This document shows positions 43,745-52,746 of a stretch of 57,712 nt of DNA, piece by piece. This DNA is from Phycisphaerae bacterium. GTDB lineage: Bacteria > Planctomycetota > Phycisphaerae > Phycisphaerales > UBA1924. The stretch spans positions 1 through 57,712 of the forward strand of contig PAKY01000079.1 in NCBI GenBank assembly GCA_002706885.1, written 5' to 3'. Position numbers and translations under genes: made by a program. The stretch's first letter is position 1. Every line of letters begins with the position of its first letter. The notes under the pieces are model-generated. The model saw nothing but the letters and a program-made list of their open reading frames with translations, searched no databases and was not told the DNA's origin.

Positions 43745-45739
43745 TCAGCCCTCGCCGCGGCGTCGATCGGCGCGGCGACGGATCGCTCGGAAGCCGCCGA
43801 GACCGAGGGCGAAGAGACAGAGGAGGGCGGGGACCATCGCGGTGTTGATGAGCATGACGCGGGTCTTGAGGTTCTCGATGTCGCGGCGGAGTCGGTAGAC
43901 CACCTCGCGTCGCCTCGTTCGGCCCTCGCCGCGGGCCCGCTGGGCGGCCTCGAGCTGCTCCTGCTGCTCGGGGGTGAGGTACAGCGAAGTGATCTCGCCC
44001 GAGTCGGTGCGTCCGCTCTGGAGTTCGGAGATGCGCTGTTCGGCCTCGCGGATCTGCTCGTTGACGAGTTCGGTCTCGGCGGCGATCGCGGTCTGCGCCT
44101 CGCGCTCCATCTGGTCGAGCTTGTCGAGCGGTCGGAAGACGCGGCCGCGAGCGCGGAGCGTGATCAGGTCGCCCGAACCGGCCATCTGGTCGACGATGTT
44201 CGTGACGAACGGTCCGCTGTCGCTGAACTGGTCGTAACCGAAGATCATCGAACCCGCGCGGATCTCGCGAACCCAGAAATCGTCGGCGATCAGGTCAACG
44301 TCCGCGACAACGACGATGTTGACAGGCGCCGAAGACTGCGAGAGGTGGCCACTCGTGTTTGCATCGGCGGGCGCCCTGTCCGATTCGGCGTCATCGGCGA
44401 CGCCATCGCTTTCGCTCTCGGCCTCGCCGTCGGTCGCGCCGCCGGGCGGGCCGTCCGGGAACGCGGAAGGGACGCTGTCGCCTCGGACGCGTGCGGCAAG
44501 GGTGAAGCGTTCACCCGAGGGGACGAACGTCGCCAGGAGGGCGTCCTGATCCGGGAGGACAGCGGCCTTCGCGGTCGGCACGGCCTGCGATTCGGCCGTG
44601 GTCCTGAGGAGAGGCTCGACATCGACCGGCGCGTCGCTCGCGACGTCGATGATGCCCGGGGTGCCGACCCAGATGTCGTTGAGCCGTCCCGTCACGGGGT
44701 CCTCGCGCGAGACGCGGCTGTCCTCGCCTTCGCCCGCGGTCAGGGCGAGGTACTGGAGCGCGGGGATGGTCCGGTTCTGCTGCTGGGACGGGAACTGGAG
44801 GGCGCTGCCGAGGTCGAGCGCGACGCGGTCCTCGCGGAGCGAGACGCCCCACGCCTCGAGCGTCGGGATCGTCTGGCTTGCGCGGTCGAGGCCGTAGACG
44901 GACATTGGCTCGCGGGGGGCGGCGCCGATGGGGTCGAGCTCGGCGGCGGGGTCGAGGAAGAACGCGGCGGGTCGACCCGCGAGGAGGTATTGGTCGATCG
45001 AGTAGAGGAGCGAGTCGCCGAGGTTCTTGGGATGCACAACGAGGAGCGCGTCGAGATCATCGGGGAGGGCCGCGGCCTGCTCGTCGATGCGGACGACGTC
45101 GAACTGCTGCTCGATCTCGGCGATGACGCGGAAGGGCTGCGAGCCGGGCTGACGGAGCGCCGGATTCGGCGGCTGGCCCTGAAGCTGGATAGGGGAGATG
45201 AGGCCGAGCGTGGGTCGCTTCGTGTTCGCGAGCCGATCGATGATCCGAGCGATCTCGAACTCGAGGAACTGTTCGAGCTGCGGATCCTGGATGTTGAAAA
45301 CGGGGATGAGTTCGCGTCCCTCGAGCGTGTTGGTCGCGAGGAGTCCGAGGAAGACGTTGCCGTCCTGCGTCGGCAGGGGCGTGAGGCCCTCGGCGATGGC
45401 TCGGTCCTCGGCCTCGCTGCTGGGCTCGGGGTCGATGACCTCGAGGATGACCTTGCCGTCGCTCGCGAGCTCGAACTGGCGGAGCTTCTCCTCGATGAAG
45501 TCGGCGCGGGCCGCTACGCCCGGGATGTCCTTGACGAGGCCGCGGGAGATGTAGAGGCGGAGGCGGATCGGCTCCGCGGGCGAGCGAGCGACGCGGCCCG
45601 CGGCCTCGCTCAGCGTGTAGATGCCCTGCTCGGTGAGGTCGATTCGGGCTCGGCCGAGCGTCGATGTCGCGAGCACGTTGATCGCCACGAACAGGACCGC
45701 GACGAGGAGAGTGACGATGAGTGTGGTCAGCTTGCCCAT
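43745..45739 (-). CDS. GldG-like ABC transporter auxiliary protein
   Basis: The 664-residue protein begins with a membrane segment (LIVTLLVAVLFVAINVLATS) and ends with another (INTAMVPALLCLFALGLGGF), with a large extracytoplasmic part in between. GldG-type features are RIDLTEQGIYTLSEAAGRV near residue 35 and VILEVIDPEPSSEAEDRA near residue 100. A Glu-rich insert is near residues 440-460 and a coiled coil (MEREAQTAIAAETELVNEQI) before the last segment. It follows the permease gene by 36 bp. In gliding Bacteroidetes GldG works with GldA and GldF; elsewhere such operons have an unknown substrate. Confidence 0.9.
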   Translation of the reverse strand: MGKLTTLIVTLLVAVLFVAINVLATSTLGRARIDLTEQGIYTLSEAAGRVARSPAEPIRLRLYISRGLVKDIPGVAARADFIEEKLRQFELASDGKVILEVIDPEPSSEAEDRAIAEGLTPLPTQDGNVFLGLLATNTLEGRELIPVFNIQDPQLEQFLEFEIARIIDRLANTKRPTLGLISPIQLQGQPPNPALRQPGSQPFRVIAEIEQQFDVVRIDEQAAALPDDLDALLVVHPKNLGDSLLYSIDQYLLAGRPAAFFLDPAAELDPIGAAPREPMSVYGLDRASQTIPTLEAWGVSLREDRVALDLGSALQFPSQQQNRTIPALQYLALTAGEGEDSRVSREDPVTGRLNDIWVGTPGIIDVASDAPVDVEPLLRTTAESQAVPTAKAAVLPDQDALLATFVPSGERFTLAARVRGDSVPSAFPDGPPGGATDGEAESESDGVADDAESDRAPADANTSGHLSQSSAPVNIVVVADVDLIADDFWVREIRAGSMIFGYDQFSDSGPFVTNIVDQMAGSGDLITLRARGRVFRPLDKLDQMEREAQTAIAAETELVNEQIREAEQRISELQSGRTDSGEITSLYLTPEQQEQLEAAQRARGEGRTRRREVVYRLRRDIENLKTRVMLINTAMVPALLCLFALGLGGFRAIRRRADRRRGEG

Positions 45740-45775
45740 GACGAGCGACTCAGCCCCCGCTTGTTCGGCGCGTTC

Positions 45776-46552
45776 TCACGAAGCCTTGTTCGAGTCGATG
45801 ACGCAGGTGTTGATGATCAGCAGGCCGCCGATCAGCGTGAGGAAGAAGATGACGGCGGGCGCCCCGATCACGCCGCGCTGGAAGCCGGCGAACTGGGTCA
45901 CGACGCTGAACTGATTGAGCGTGTCGGTGAGCCAGAGCGGCAGATCGGTCGGCGAACCGGCGTCCTGATCGAACCACGACGCGACGAACGCGACCGCCCC
46001 TGGAAGAAAGCGTGGGAGAAGGACGGCGAAACAACCGACCACGCTCAGCACGAAGGCGATGACCTGGCTCTTGGTCAGCGAGCTGAGGGCGGAACCGATG
46101 GCGAGGAATCCGCCCGCCATCAGGAAGCTGCCGAAGTAGCTCGCGGCGATCGCGCGGTTGTCGGGCTCGCCGAGCTGGTTGACGGTGATCCAGAGCGGGA
46201 AGGTCAGGGCGAGCGCGATCGCGGTGAACGCCCACGCCGCGAGGTACTTGCCCAGGACCGCCGCCCACGGCCTGATCGGAAGCGTCATGAGCAGCTCGAT
46301 CGTGCCGCTCCGCCGTTCCTCGGCCCACAGACGCATGGACAGCGCGGGGATGAGGAAGAGGTAGAGCCAGGGGTGGAACGAGAAGAAGCCCGTCAGGCCC
46401 GCCTGTCCGCGCTCGAAGAAGCTGCCGAGCCCCTCCGTGAAGGTGAAGACGCCGCAGAGCACGAGGAAGATCACGATGAAGACGTAGGCGACGGGGGTCG
46501 CGAAGTACCCGCCGAGCTCACGCTTCAGAACGGAAGTCATCGCGCCCATCAA
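45776..46552 (-). CDS. ABC transporter permease (GldF-like)
   Basis: The 258-residue protein has about six membrane segments and an ABC-2 permease pattern: LKRELGGYFATPVAYVFIVI at the N-terminus, LRLWAEERRSGTIELLMTLP (here MRLWAEERRSG) near residue 80, and GSFLMAGGFLAIGSALSSLT. The EERRSGTIELLMTLP stretch is a signature of GldF/NosY-type permeases. It overlaps the ATPase gene by four bases (ATGA). It forms the membrane channel of the exporter. Confidence 0.93.
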   Translation of the reverse strand: MMGAMTSVLKRELGGYFATPVAYVFIVIFLVLCGVFTFTEGLGSFFERGQAGLTGFFSFHPWLYLFLIPALSMRLWAEERRSGTIELLMTLPIRPWAAVLGKYLAAWAFTAIALALTFPLWITVNQLGEPDNRAIAASYFGSFLMAGGFLAIGSALSSLTKSQVIAFVLSVVGCFAVLLPRFLPGAVAFVASWFDQDAGSPTDLPLWLTDTLNQFSVVTQFAGFQRGVIGAPAVIFFLTLIGGLLIINTCVIDSNKAS

Positions 46553-47553
46553 CTCTCGCTCCCGCTGGTATCGCTCGATGCGGCGGCCGGCGTTCGATCG
46601 GCTGGCCGCGCCTGGGTGGTCGTGATGTCACGGAAGACCTCGTCGAGCTTGCCCTGCTCGACCGTGAACTCGTCGAGCGTGAGACCTCGCTCGCGGACGA
46701 CGCGTCCGACCTCCGGCGCGACCTGACGGCCGTTGATCGGGCGGACCCGGCAGACCATCGTCGCGCCCGCGGCGTCTTCGGAGCCGGACAGGCGTTCGAC
46801 GTCGGCGACGCCCTGCACGGAGCGGAGGGTCTCCATCAGCCCGTCGATCGCGCCGCTGACGCGGATGCGGACGGCGTTGTGGCCCGGGGCCCGCGATCTG
46901 AGATCACCCGGCGTGCCATCGGCGAGGAGCTTGCCTCGGGCGATGACGACGGCGCGGGTGCAGACCGCTTCGACTTCCTCGAGGATGTGCGTCGAGAGGA
47001 TGACGCACTTGCGGCCCGCCATCGAGCGGATCAACTCACGGACCTCGTGCTTCTGGTTCGGGTCGAGTCCGTCGGTGGGTTCATCGAGAATGAGGATGTC
47101 GGGATCGTGGAGGAGCGCCTGGGCCAGTCCGACACGGCGCTTGTAGCCCTTGCTGAGCGTCTCGATGGGCTGACGCATCACGCCGCGGAGCTGCGCGAGG
47201 TCTTCGACGCGCTCGATCGCGGACTTGGTCGCGGCGGCTGACATCCCGCGGACAGACGCGACGAACTTCAGGAAGCCCACCGGGGTCATGTCGGGGTAGG
47301 CGGGGGCGCCTTCGGGCAGGTATCCGATGACACGCTGCACATCGAGGGGATGCGCGACGACGTCGTGGCCGCCCACGCGAGCCTTGCCGCCGCTCGGGCG
47401 GAGGAAACCCGTGAGCATCTTCATCGTGGTGCTCTTGCCCGCGCCGTTGGGGCCGAGGAAGCCGAGCACCTCGCCCTTCTCGACCTTGAGGTCGATGCCA
47501 TCCACCGCTCGGATGGGTCCGAAGATCTTCTTCAGCTTGCTCGTTTCGATCAT
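46549..47553 (-). CDS. ABC transporter ATP-binding protein (GldA-like)
   Basis: The 334-residue protein has the full ABC ATPase: Walker A GPNGAGKSTTMKML, Q-loop near YLPEGAPAYPDM, signature LSKGYKRRVGLAQALLHDP, Walker B ILILDEPTDGLDP and switch His in ILSTHILEEVE. A C-terminal domain of about 100 residues follows, typical of ABC-2 family drug or gliding exporters. It is the first gene of the operon ATPase-permease-GldG-DUF4340. Confidence 0.95.
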   Translation of the reverse strand: MIETSKLKKIFGPIRAVDGIDLKVEKGEVLGFLGPNGAGKSTTMKMLTGFLRPSGGKARVGGHDVVAHPLDVQRVIGYLPEGAPAYPDMTPVGFLKFVASVRGMSAAATKSAIERVEDLAQLRGVMRQPIETLSKGYKRRVGLAQALLHDPDILILDEPTDGLDPNQKHEVRELIRSMAGRKCVILSTHILEEVEAVCTRAVVIARGKLLADGTPGDLRSRAPGHNAVRIRVSGAIDGLMETLRSVQGVADVERLSGSEDAAGATMVCRVRPINGRQVAPEVGRVVRERGLTLDEFTVEQGKLDEVFRDITTTQARPADRTPAAASSDTSGSES

Positions 47554-47704
47554 TGCGTCGGTTCACCCGTGCTTCGCCGTCGACCAGCGGAAGGTTCGGT
47601 CCGCCCACCTCCGGTAGCGGTGTCGAGGGGCAGAGCATACGCGTTGCCCCCCCGCGGCCTCAACGGCTTCGCCGGCGCGGATCGGACGGGGCTACCTTCG
47701 GGAC

Positions 47705-48478
47705 ATGACGCCATCTGACCCAAACCCGCCCGTTTCGAAGCCTTCCGCCGCTGAAGTTCTCGCCCTGCTCGAGAGCCACCGTTCGATCCGCGTGTACACC
47801 GATGAGCCGATCCCCCTCGAGGACGTCCACGCCGCGGTGCGCGCGGGACAGATGGCGTCCACGAGCTCGGCCGTACAGGCGTACTGCTGCATCCGCGTCA
47901 CGGATGCGGCGAAGCGGGCGGTCATCGCCGAACTCGCGGGCCCGCAGGAGAAGGTCCGGATCGCGCCCGAGTTCTTCGTGATCTGCGGCGACCATCGTCG
48001 CCACACGATCGCGGCGGAGCGGGACGGGCTGACGCGGGACGCGCGGCTCGAGGCATTCCTCCTCGCGGTGATCGACGCGTCGCTGTTCGCGGAGAAGATG
48101 GTCATCGCGTTCGAGGCGATGGGGTACGGGGCGTGCTACATCGGGGGTCTGCGCAACGACCTGCCCCGCGTGGATGAGGTTCTGGGGCTCCCGCCCGGCG
48201 TGTTTCCGCTCTTCGGACTGTGCGTCGGACGCCCCGCTCAGGACCCCGGGAGACGGCCGCGGCTGCCGATCGAGGCGGTACTCTACGAGAACGCGTGCCC
48301 TTCAAACGACGTATCTCTCGGCCATCTCGCGACCTACGACGACACATACCGCGAGTACCTCGATCTGCGAGGCGCCGACTCCAAAGCGTGGTCGGAGATC
48401 ATGGCGGGGCGGTTCAGCCGCGCGGAGCGGGAGAATCTGTCGGCGTACTACCAGTCCAAGGGCGCCCGATTCGACTGA
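47705..48478 (+). CDS. Nitroreductase-family NADPH-dependent oxidoreductase
   Basis: The 257-residue protein is a flavin (FMN) nitroreductase of the NfsA/Frp class. Motifs are SHRSIRVYTDEPI at the N-terminus with the FMN-phosphate Arg, ASTSSAVQAY, then AMGYGACYIGGLRNDL and FPLFGLCVGRP. It reduces nitro, quinone or flavin substrates with NADPH. Divergent from the ABC operon by 150 bp. It may share a stress theme with the MsrBA gene downstream. Confidence 0.92.
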   Translation: MTPSDPNPPVSKPSAAEVLALLESHRSIRVYTDEPIPLEDVHAAVRAGQMASTSSAVQAYCCIRVTDAAKRAVIAELAGPQEKVRIAPEFFVICGDHRRHTIAAERDGLTRDARLEAFLLAVIDASLFAEKMVIAFEAMGYGACYIGGLRNDLPRVDEVLGLPPGVFPLFGLCVGRPAQDPGRRPRLPIEAVLYENACPSNDVSLGHLATYDDTYREYLDLRGADSKAWSEIMAGRFSRAERENLSAYYQSKGARFD

Positions 48479-48663
48479 TCCACCGCTGGGAGCCACGGTG
48501 AAACCGGTGTTCAGGGCGCTTCGAACCCGGAAATAGAACCCGAGCGGAGCGCGTTTGCTCCGAGTCGTCGGCCCCATCGGGACCGATGTCCGTTTATCAC
48601 GCCACCATTTTCGTGCGGGAGGGTTTCTCGTACGATCAGATCGGCAGGATCGGGGCCCCGCTC

Positions 48664-49785
48664 ATGGCAGAGACCACCTCAGGCAACGCCGTCATCCGTC
48701 ACCCGATCGCGATCTCGCTGTTCGCGATCGGCTCGCTGCTGATTGCCCTCGCCGTCCGAGCAACCGCCTCGCGTTCACTGTCCGAGGAGTACACGATGAC
48801 CGAGATCGCCCACGCGTCCGCTGGGGGCGCCGAGGACACGGGCCCGCGCTATTCGAAGTCGGGCTACGACGTCACGCCGCTGACGTCGGACGAGATCAAG
48901 ACCCTCGCGAAGAACCTGACCGACGAGCAGCGTCAGATCCTGCTCCGCAAGGGCACCGAGCCCGCGTTCTGCGGCAACCTGCTCGACAACAAGAAGCATG
49001 GCGTATACGTCTGCGCCCTCTGCGAACTCCCCCTCTTCGGCGACGAGGCCAAGTTCGACTCAGGGACGGGGTGGCCGAGCTACGACCGCCCGATCGATCC
49101 CGCTCACGTCGCCTACCACGAGGACAAGAGCCACTTCATGACCCGGACGGAGATCACCTGTGCCCGCTGCAACGGCCACCTCGGCCACGTTTTCAACGAC
49201 GGACCGACGGACACGAACCAGCGATATTGCCTGAACTCCGCATCGCTGAAGTTCTACGAGGACGGAGAGAAGCGGCCCGCCCGTTCACAGCCCGTGAAGA
49301 CTGAGACCGCGTATTTCGCGGGTGGGTGCTTCTGGGGTGTCGAGGACCGGTTCCAGAACGTCCCGGGCGTGATCGACGCGGTGAGCGGCTACCAGGGGGG
49401 AACCAAGAAGGATCCGACCTACAAGGACGTCTGCTACACCGAGACGGGCCACGCCGAGAGCGTTCGGGTGACCTTCGACCCTGCGCGAGTCAGCTACCGC
49501 GAACTGCTCGAGGGCTTCTTCCGCATCCACAACCCCACGACGCTCAATCGCCAGGGTCCCGACGTCGGCACGCAGTACCGCTCGGCGATCTTCGCGACGG
49601 ACGACAAGCAGTACGAGCAGGCGAAGGCCTACATCGAAGAGCTCGCGGCGAAGGACCGCTACAAGGGCCGTGAGATCGTGACCCAGGTGAACCACATGGC
49701 CCCGTTCTATGAGGCCGAGGACTACCACCAGGACTACAACGCCAAGACCGGGCACGCGTGCGGGCTGCCGGCGTGGGATTCGTGA
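48664..49785 (+). CDS. msrAB: MsrB-MsrA methionine sulfoxide reductase fusion, membrane-anchored
   Basis: The 373-residue fusion has MsrB first and MsrA second. I choose ATG at 48664, which places a signal-anchor (AISLFAIGSLLIALAVRA) near residues 15-32; an upstream ATG at 48586 would add 26 residues. MsrB has zinc Cys pairs (CALC, CARC), FDSGTGWPSY and the catalytic RYCLNSASLKF. MsrA begins ETAYFAGGCFWGVEDRF with its catalytic Cys, and has GHAESVRVTFDP. The fusion repairs both methionine sulfoxide isomers, here probably outside the cytoplasm. The order MsrB-MsrA is the less common of the two fusion orders. Confidence 0.93.
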   Translation: MAETTSGNAVIRHPIAISLFAIGSLLIALAVRATASRSLSEEYTMTEIAHASAGGAEDTGPRYSKSGYDVTPLTSDEIKTLAKNLTDEQRQILLRKGTEPAFCGNLLDNKKHGVYVCALCELPLFGDEAKFDSGTGWPSYDRPIDPAHVAYHEDKSHFMTRTEITCARCNGHLGHVFNDGPTDTNQRYCLNSASLKFYEDGEKRPARSQPVKTETAYFAGGCFWGVEDRFQNVPGVIDAVSGYQGGTKKDPTYKDVCYTETGHAESVRVTFDPARVSYRELLEGFFRIHNPTTLNRQGPDVGTQYRSAIFATDDKQYEQAKAYIEELAAKDRYKGREIVTQVNHMAPFYEAEDYHQDYNAKTGHACGLPAWDS

Positions 49786-49803
49786 TCCGGGCCGGACTCG
49801 GAA

Positions 49804-51579
49804 TCACCCCCACCACCTCCGCCCCCACATCGCGAGGTTGAGCGCGGGCCAGGCGATGTTCCAGAGCCCGCCCGGGTCGCGAGTGAGCTGCTCGATTGCT
49901 TCGGGGCGGAAGACCGCGTTCACGAACGACGAATCGCGGAGCGTCTCCACCGCGTCGCCCACCCACGCCTGGAAGGGCAGCGGAAAGCTCGCCTTCGGGC
50001 GACGGACGATCGAAGGGGGAAGGTCGTTCGCGAACGCTTCGCGCAGCGCGATCTTGGTGTGCGACGCCCCGCCCGGATAAGCGATGAACTTGCGTTCCAT
50101 CGGCAACCCGGCGGCGTGGAGCGCGACGACCTGATCGGCGAGTGGCGTGCGGCCTTCGACGGAGGCCGCCATCGTCGAGGTGTCCAAACGGCGGAGCAGG
50201 CCCTCGAGGTTGATCCGCTGGTGCACGTGGCGGTGGGCGTCCAGGCGGGTAAGACCGCTTCGGACGCCGTCGCGGTAGACCTCGGCGTACCACGACCGGA
50301 GCTCCGCGTCACCACCAGCGGCGACGATGGCATCGTCGGTGAGCAGCGATGGCTTCATCGCGATCGGGACCCACGCCGCGGCCTGGAGCTCGAATCCGCC
50401 GCCGTCGGCCTCGTCGGGTGTCGTCTCGATCCATCGCTCGGCGCCAGCGAGCGAGAGCGAGTACCCCGCGAAGAGCTCGTCCGCCCCCTCGCCCGAGAGC
50501 GCAACCACGTTCCCTTCGCCTCGGAGCTTCTGAGCGACCGCGAGGATCGCCACCTCGTTCGGCGTGCTCAGCGGCGTGCAGAGGTGGTCGACGAGTCCCG
50601 CCCACTTCTCGATGAAGTCCTCGCGAGAGACGATGACCTCGGTGTGAACCGATCCGATCCACTCCGCGGCCTCGCGGGCGTATGAGAAATCATCGGAACG
50701 CTCCTCGGTGACGGCGCCGCTGCAGTATGTACGGAGGTCGGTCGCGCGTTCGGAAGCGACGCGGGCGATGGCCGAGCTGTCGAGGCCGCCTGAGAGCAGC
50801 GAGCAGAGCGGGACATCGCTCCGAAGGTGGGCGAAGACGGCCTCGCGAACCACGTCTCGGGTGTCGCCTTCGACCGACGCATGGTCGTCATCCCACCAAG
50901 ACGAGCGCGTCATCGCGAGTTCATCGCCGGACGCATCGATCTCGATCCACTCGCCCGGGCGAAGCGTTCGGACGCCTTCAAAGAGCGTTCGATCGTCGAG
51001 CGTCGTTCGGACGTTGGTGAGGTAACCGCTCGCCGTCGCCATATCTGGAACAGCGCCAACCGCCGGATGATCGAGAATCGCCCGAACCTCGCTCGCGAAG
51101 ACGATCTCGCGTCCGTTCAGGACCGTGAAATGCAGCGGTTTGATGCCGAGCGGGTCACGAGCCAGGACGAGGCGGCGGCGCTCCGCGTCCCAGGCGCCGA
51201 AAGCGTACATGCCGCGGAGTCGGCGTCTTGCCTCTACGCCCCACCTGCCGATCGCGAGAAGGACGGTCTCCGTGTCGCAGTCGCTCCTGGGTCGCAGCCC
51301 CTCGGAGGAGAGCGTCTGGCGGACGTCCGCGTCGTTGTAGAGCTCGCCGTTGTAGACAATCGTCCATCGCCCGTCCGGCGTGGACATCGGCTGACGGCCC
51401 GCGGGCGTGGGATCAATGACGGCGAGGCGGCGGTGGCCGAGGCCGACCCCCTCGCCCATGAACAGGCCGGCGTCATCAGGCCCCCGGTGAACGAGACGAT
51501 CACGCATCCGCGTGAGCACGCGTTCATCGATCGACAACCGGGTTCCAGAGGCAGCGACGACGCCGACGAGACCACACAT
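49804..51579 (-). CDS. asnB: Asparagine synthetase (glutamine-hydrolysing)
   Basis: The 591-residue enzyme starts MCGLVGV, with Cys2 the glutaminase nucleophile after Met removal. The glutaminase domain has RLVHRGPDDAG and VYNGELYND. The synthetase domain has SGGLDSSAIA and the ALSGEGADELFAGY stretch. It forms asparagine from aspartate, ATP and glutamine, or amidates another substrate: paralogues act in cell-surface or peptide synthesis. No linked pathway genes are visible, so the substrate is assumed to be aspartate. Confidence 0.93.
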   Translation of the reverse strand: MCGLVGVVAASGTRLSIDERVLTRMRDRLVHRGPDDAGLFMGEGVGLGHRRLAVIDPTPAGRQPMSTPDGRWTIVYNGELYNDADVRQTLSSEGLRPRSDCDTETVLLAIGRWGVEARRRLRGMYAFGAWDAERRRLVLARDPLGIKPLHFTVLNGREIVFASEVRAILDHPAVGAVPDMATASGYLTNVRTTLDDRTLFEGVRTLRPGEWIEIDASGDELAMTRSSWWDDDHASVEGDTRDVVREAVFAHLRSDVPLCSLLSGGLDSSAIARVASERATDLRTYCSGAVTEERSDDFSYAREAAEWIGSVHTEVIVSREDFIEKWAGLVDHLCTPLSTPNEVAILAVAQKLRGEGNVVALSGEGADELFAGYSLSLAGAERWIETTPDEADGGGFELQAAAWVPIAMKPSLLTDDAIVAAGGDAELRSWYAEVYRDGVRSGLTRLDAHRHVHQRINLEGLLRRLDTSTMAASVEGRTPLADQVVALHAAGLPMERKFIAYPGGASHTKIALREAFANDLPPSIVRRPKASFPLPFQAWVGDAVETLRDSSFVNAVFRPEAIEQLTRDPGGLWNIAWPALNLAMWGRRWWG

Positions 51580-51642
51580 CCGGCGGGATATCGACTGCGC
51601 CCGCGTCTGGACATCACCAGAGCGTTATCCGCAAGAACCCGA

Positions 51643-52119
51643 TCAAACCCAGATGTTGACGATCAGGGCGGGCTCTCGGAGCTTACCTGTCCACTCGCCG
51701 ACGGTGGTCGTGACGTTCTTGACCTCGCAGTCGGGGTGGGCGTCGAGCCATTCGTTGATCTGCTGATCGAGGAACTCGAGGCTGTCGCCCGTGAGTTTGC
51801 AGTGGAAGCTCTTGACGTGGACGGCGCCGACACCGGAGGCGCGAGGTCGACGTTTCCACTTGCTGTCCGGGGCAGCGACGTTGCCCTCGAGGCCCTGGCC
51901 GATGACGCGAATCTTTCCGCCGCGCATGTGGGGCGGCGGCGGAGGGGCGTCGGCGGTGTCGGCGACGAGCACCTCGGCCCCGTACTCATGGGGAGTGTTG
52001 TCTCGCGCCATCACTTCTTGCGGCCTGACGTGCTGGCGGGCGCCGTTCGGTTGCGTGAGGTCGAGTTCGTCGTCGAGCGGGTGGCCGTTGTGCGCGTGCA
52101 TGCCCGGAGAGTTGCTCAT
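51643..52119 (-). CDS. Hypothetical protein, 158 residues
   Basis: I choose the start at 52119 because AAAGGAG lies seven bases upstream. The N-terminal half is low-complexity, acidic and Pro-rich (ADAPPPPPHMRGGK). The C-terminal 60 residues look like a compact alpha/beta domain: VHVKSFHCKLTGDSLEFLDQ, INEWLDAHPDCEVKNVTT and REPALIVNIWV. I do not recognise a named family. No signal peptide. It is upstream of asnB in the same direction, 63 bp away, and could be its first gene. Confidence 0.75.
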   Translation of the reverse strand: MSNSPGMHAHNGHPLDDELDLTQPNGARQHVRPQEVMARDNTPHEYGAEVLVADTADAPPPPPHMRGGKIRVIGQGLEGNVAAPDSKWKRRPRASGVGAVHVKSFHCKLTGDSLEFLDQQINEWLDAHPDCEVKNVTTTVGEWTGKLREPALIVNIWV

Positions 52120-52299
52120 CAGTGGCTCCTTTCGGTCCCGACGCCTTCGGCCGGAAGGCGAGCTGTAGCAAAAGCGGAGCGCGCGATCGTCGCGCGCCGC
52201 GGTCGGCCGCGGAACACACACGCGGGTCGAGCCGTGAACACGGCCTCGTTCAAGCTATCAGAATCACGCCCGGTGTTCGATGGTCTATCGGGAAAACGT

Positions 52300-52707
52300 T
52301 TACAGGCCCGTGAGTTCAGTGAACGTCCATCGATCTTCGCTGGCAAAGATGCCCTGCCAACCTCGATTTCCCCCGGAATCGGCGATCTCGACTTCGACTC
52401 GTTCCATCGTTGCGAGCCGAAGGCGACACTCGAGTTTCCAGATTCGAGTGACCGTTCCTCGGCCGCCCGAGACCTCCCCCTCGAACTCGAGATACGCGGC
52501 GCGGTGGTCGGGCATGGCCGTGGCCTCAAACGGGCCCTCTGCCTCGATTGGATCGACTTCCGTCCGAAAACTCAGCAGTCGGTGTTCAGTTGAGGTATCC
52601 GGACGTTCGATGAGCCAGTCAAGATGCCACCCACCATCCGGGAGGATGTGGCGCAGAAGGACGCACACGGACGCGGGGGGACGGTCGCTGGTAGCATCTC
52701 TCACCAT
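52300..52707 (-). CDS. Probable LigD phosphoesterase-like (PE) domain protein
   Basis: This 135-residue protein resembles the small LigD 3'-phosphoesterase-like family in planctomycetes. The pattern is VCVLLRHILPDGGWHLDWLI, which recalls HDHPFLHWDLLLE, and MPDHRAAYLEFEGEVSGGRG, which recalls LPDHRLAYLDYEGPVSGNRG. The His/Asp residues that bind metal in active enzymes are only partly kept, so activity is doubtful. The match is from memory. It is divergent from the TPR lipoprotein gene at 52747. Confidence 0.6.
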   Translation of the reverse strand: MVRDATSDRPPASVCVLLRHILPDGGWHLDWLIERPDTSTEHRLLSFRTEVDPIEAEGPFEATAMPDHRAAYLEFEGEVSGGRGTVTRIWKLECRLRLATMERVEVEIADSGGNRGWQGIFASEDRWTFTELTGL

Positions 52708-52746
52708 TCCGAACGCCCCTGGACGACCAGACGAGAAGCAACGACC

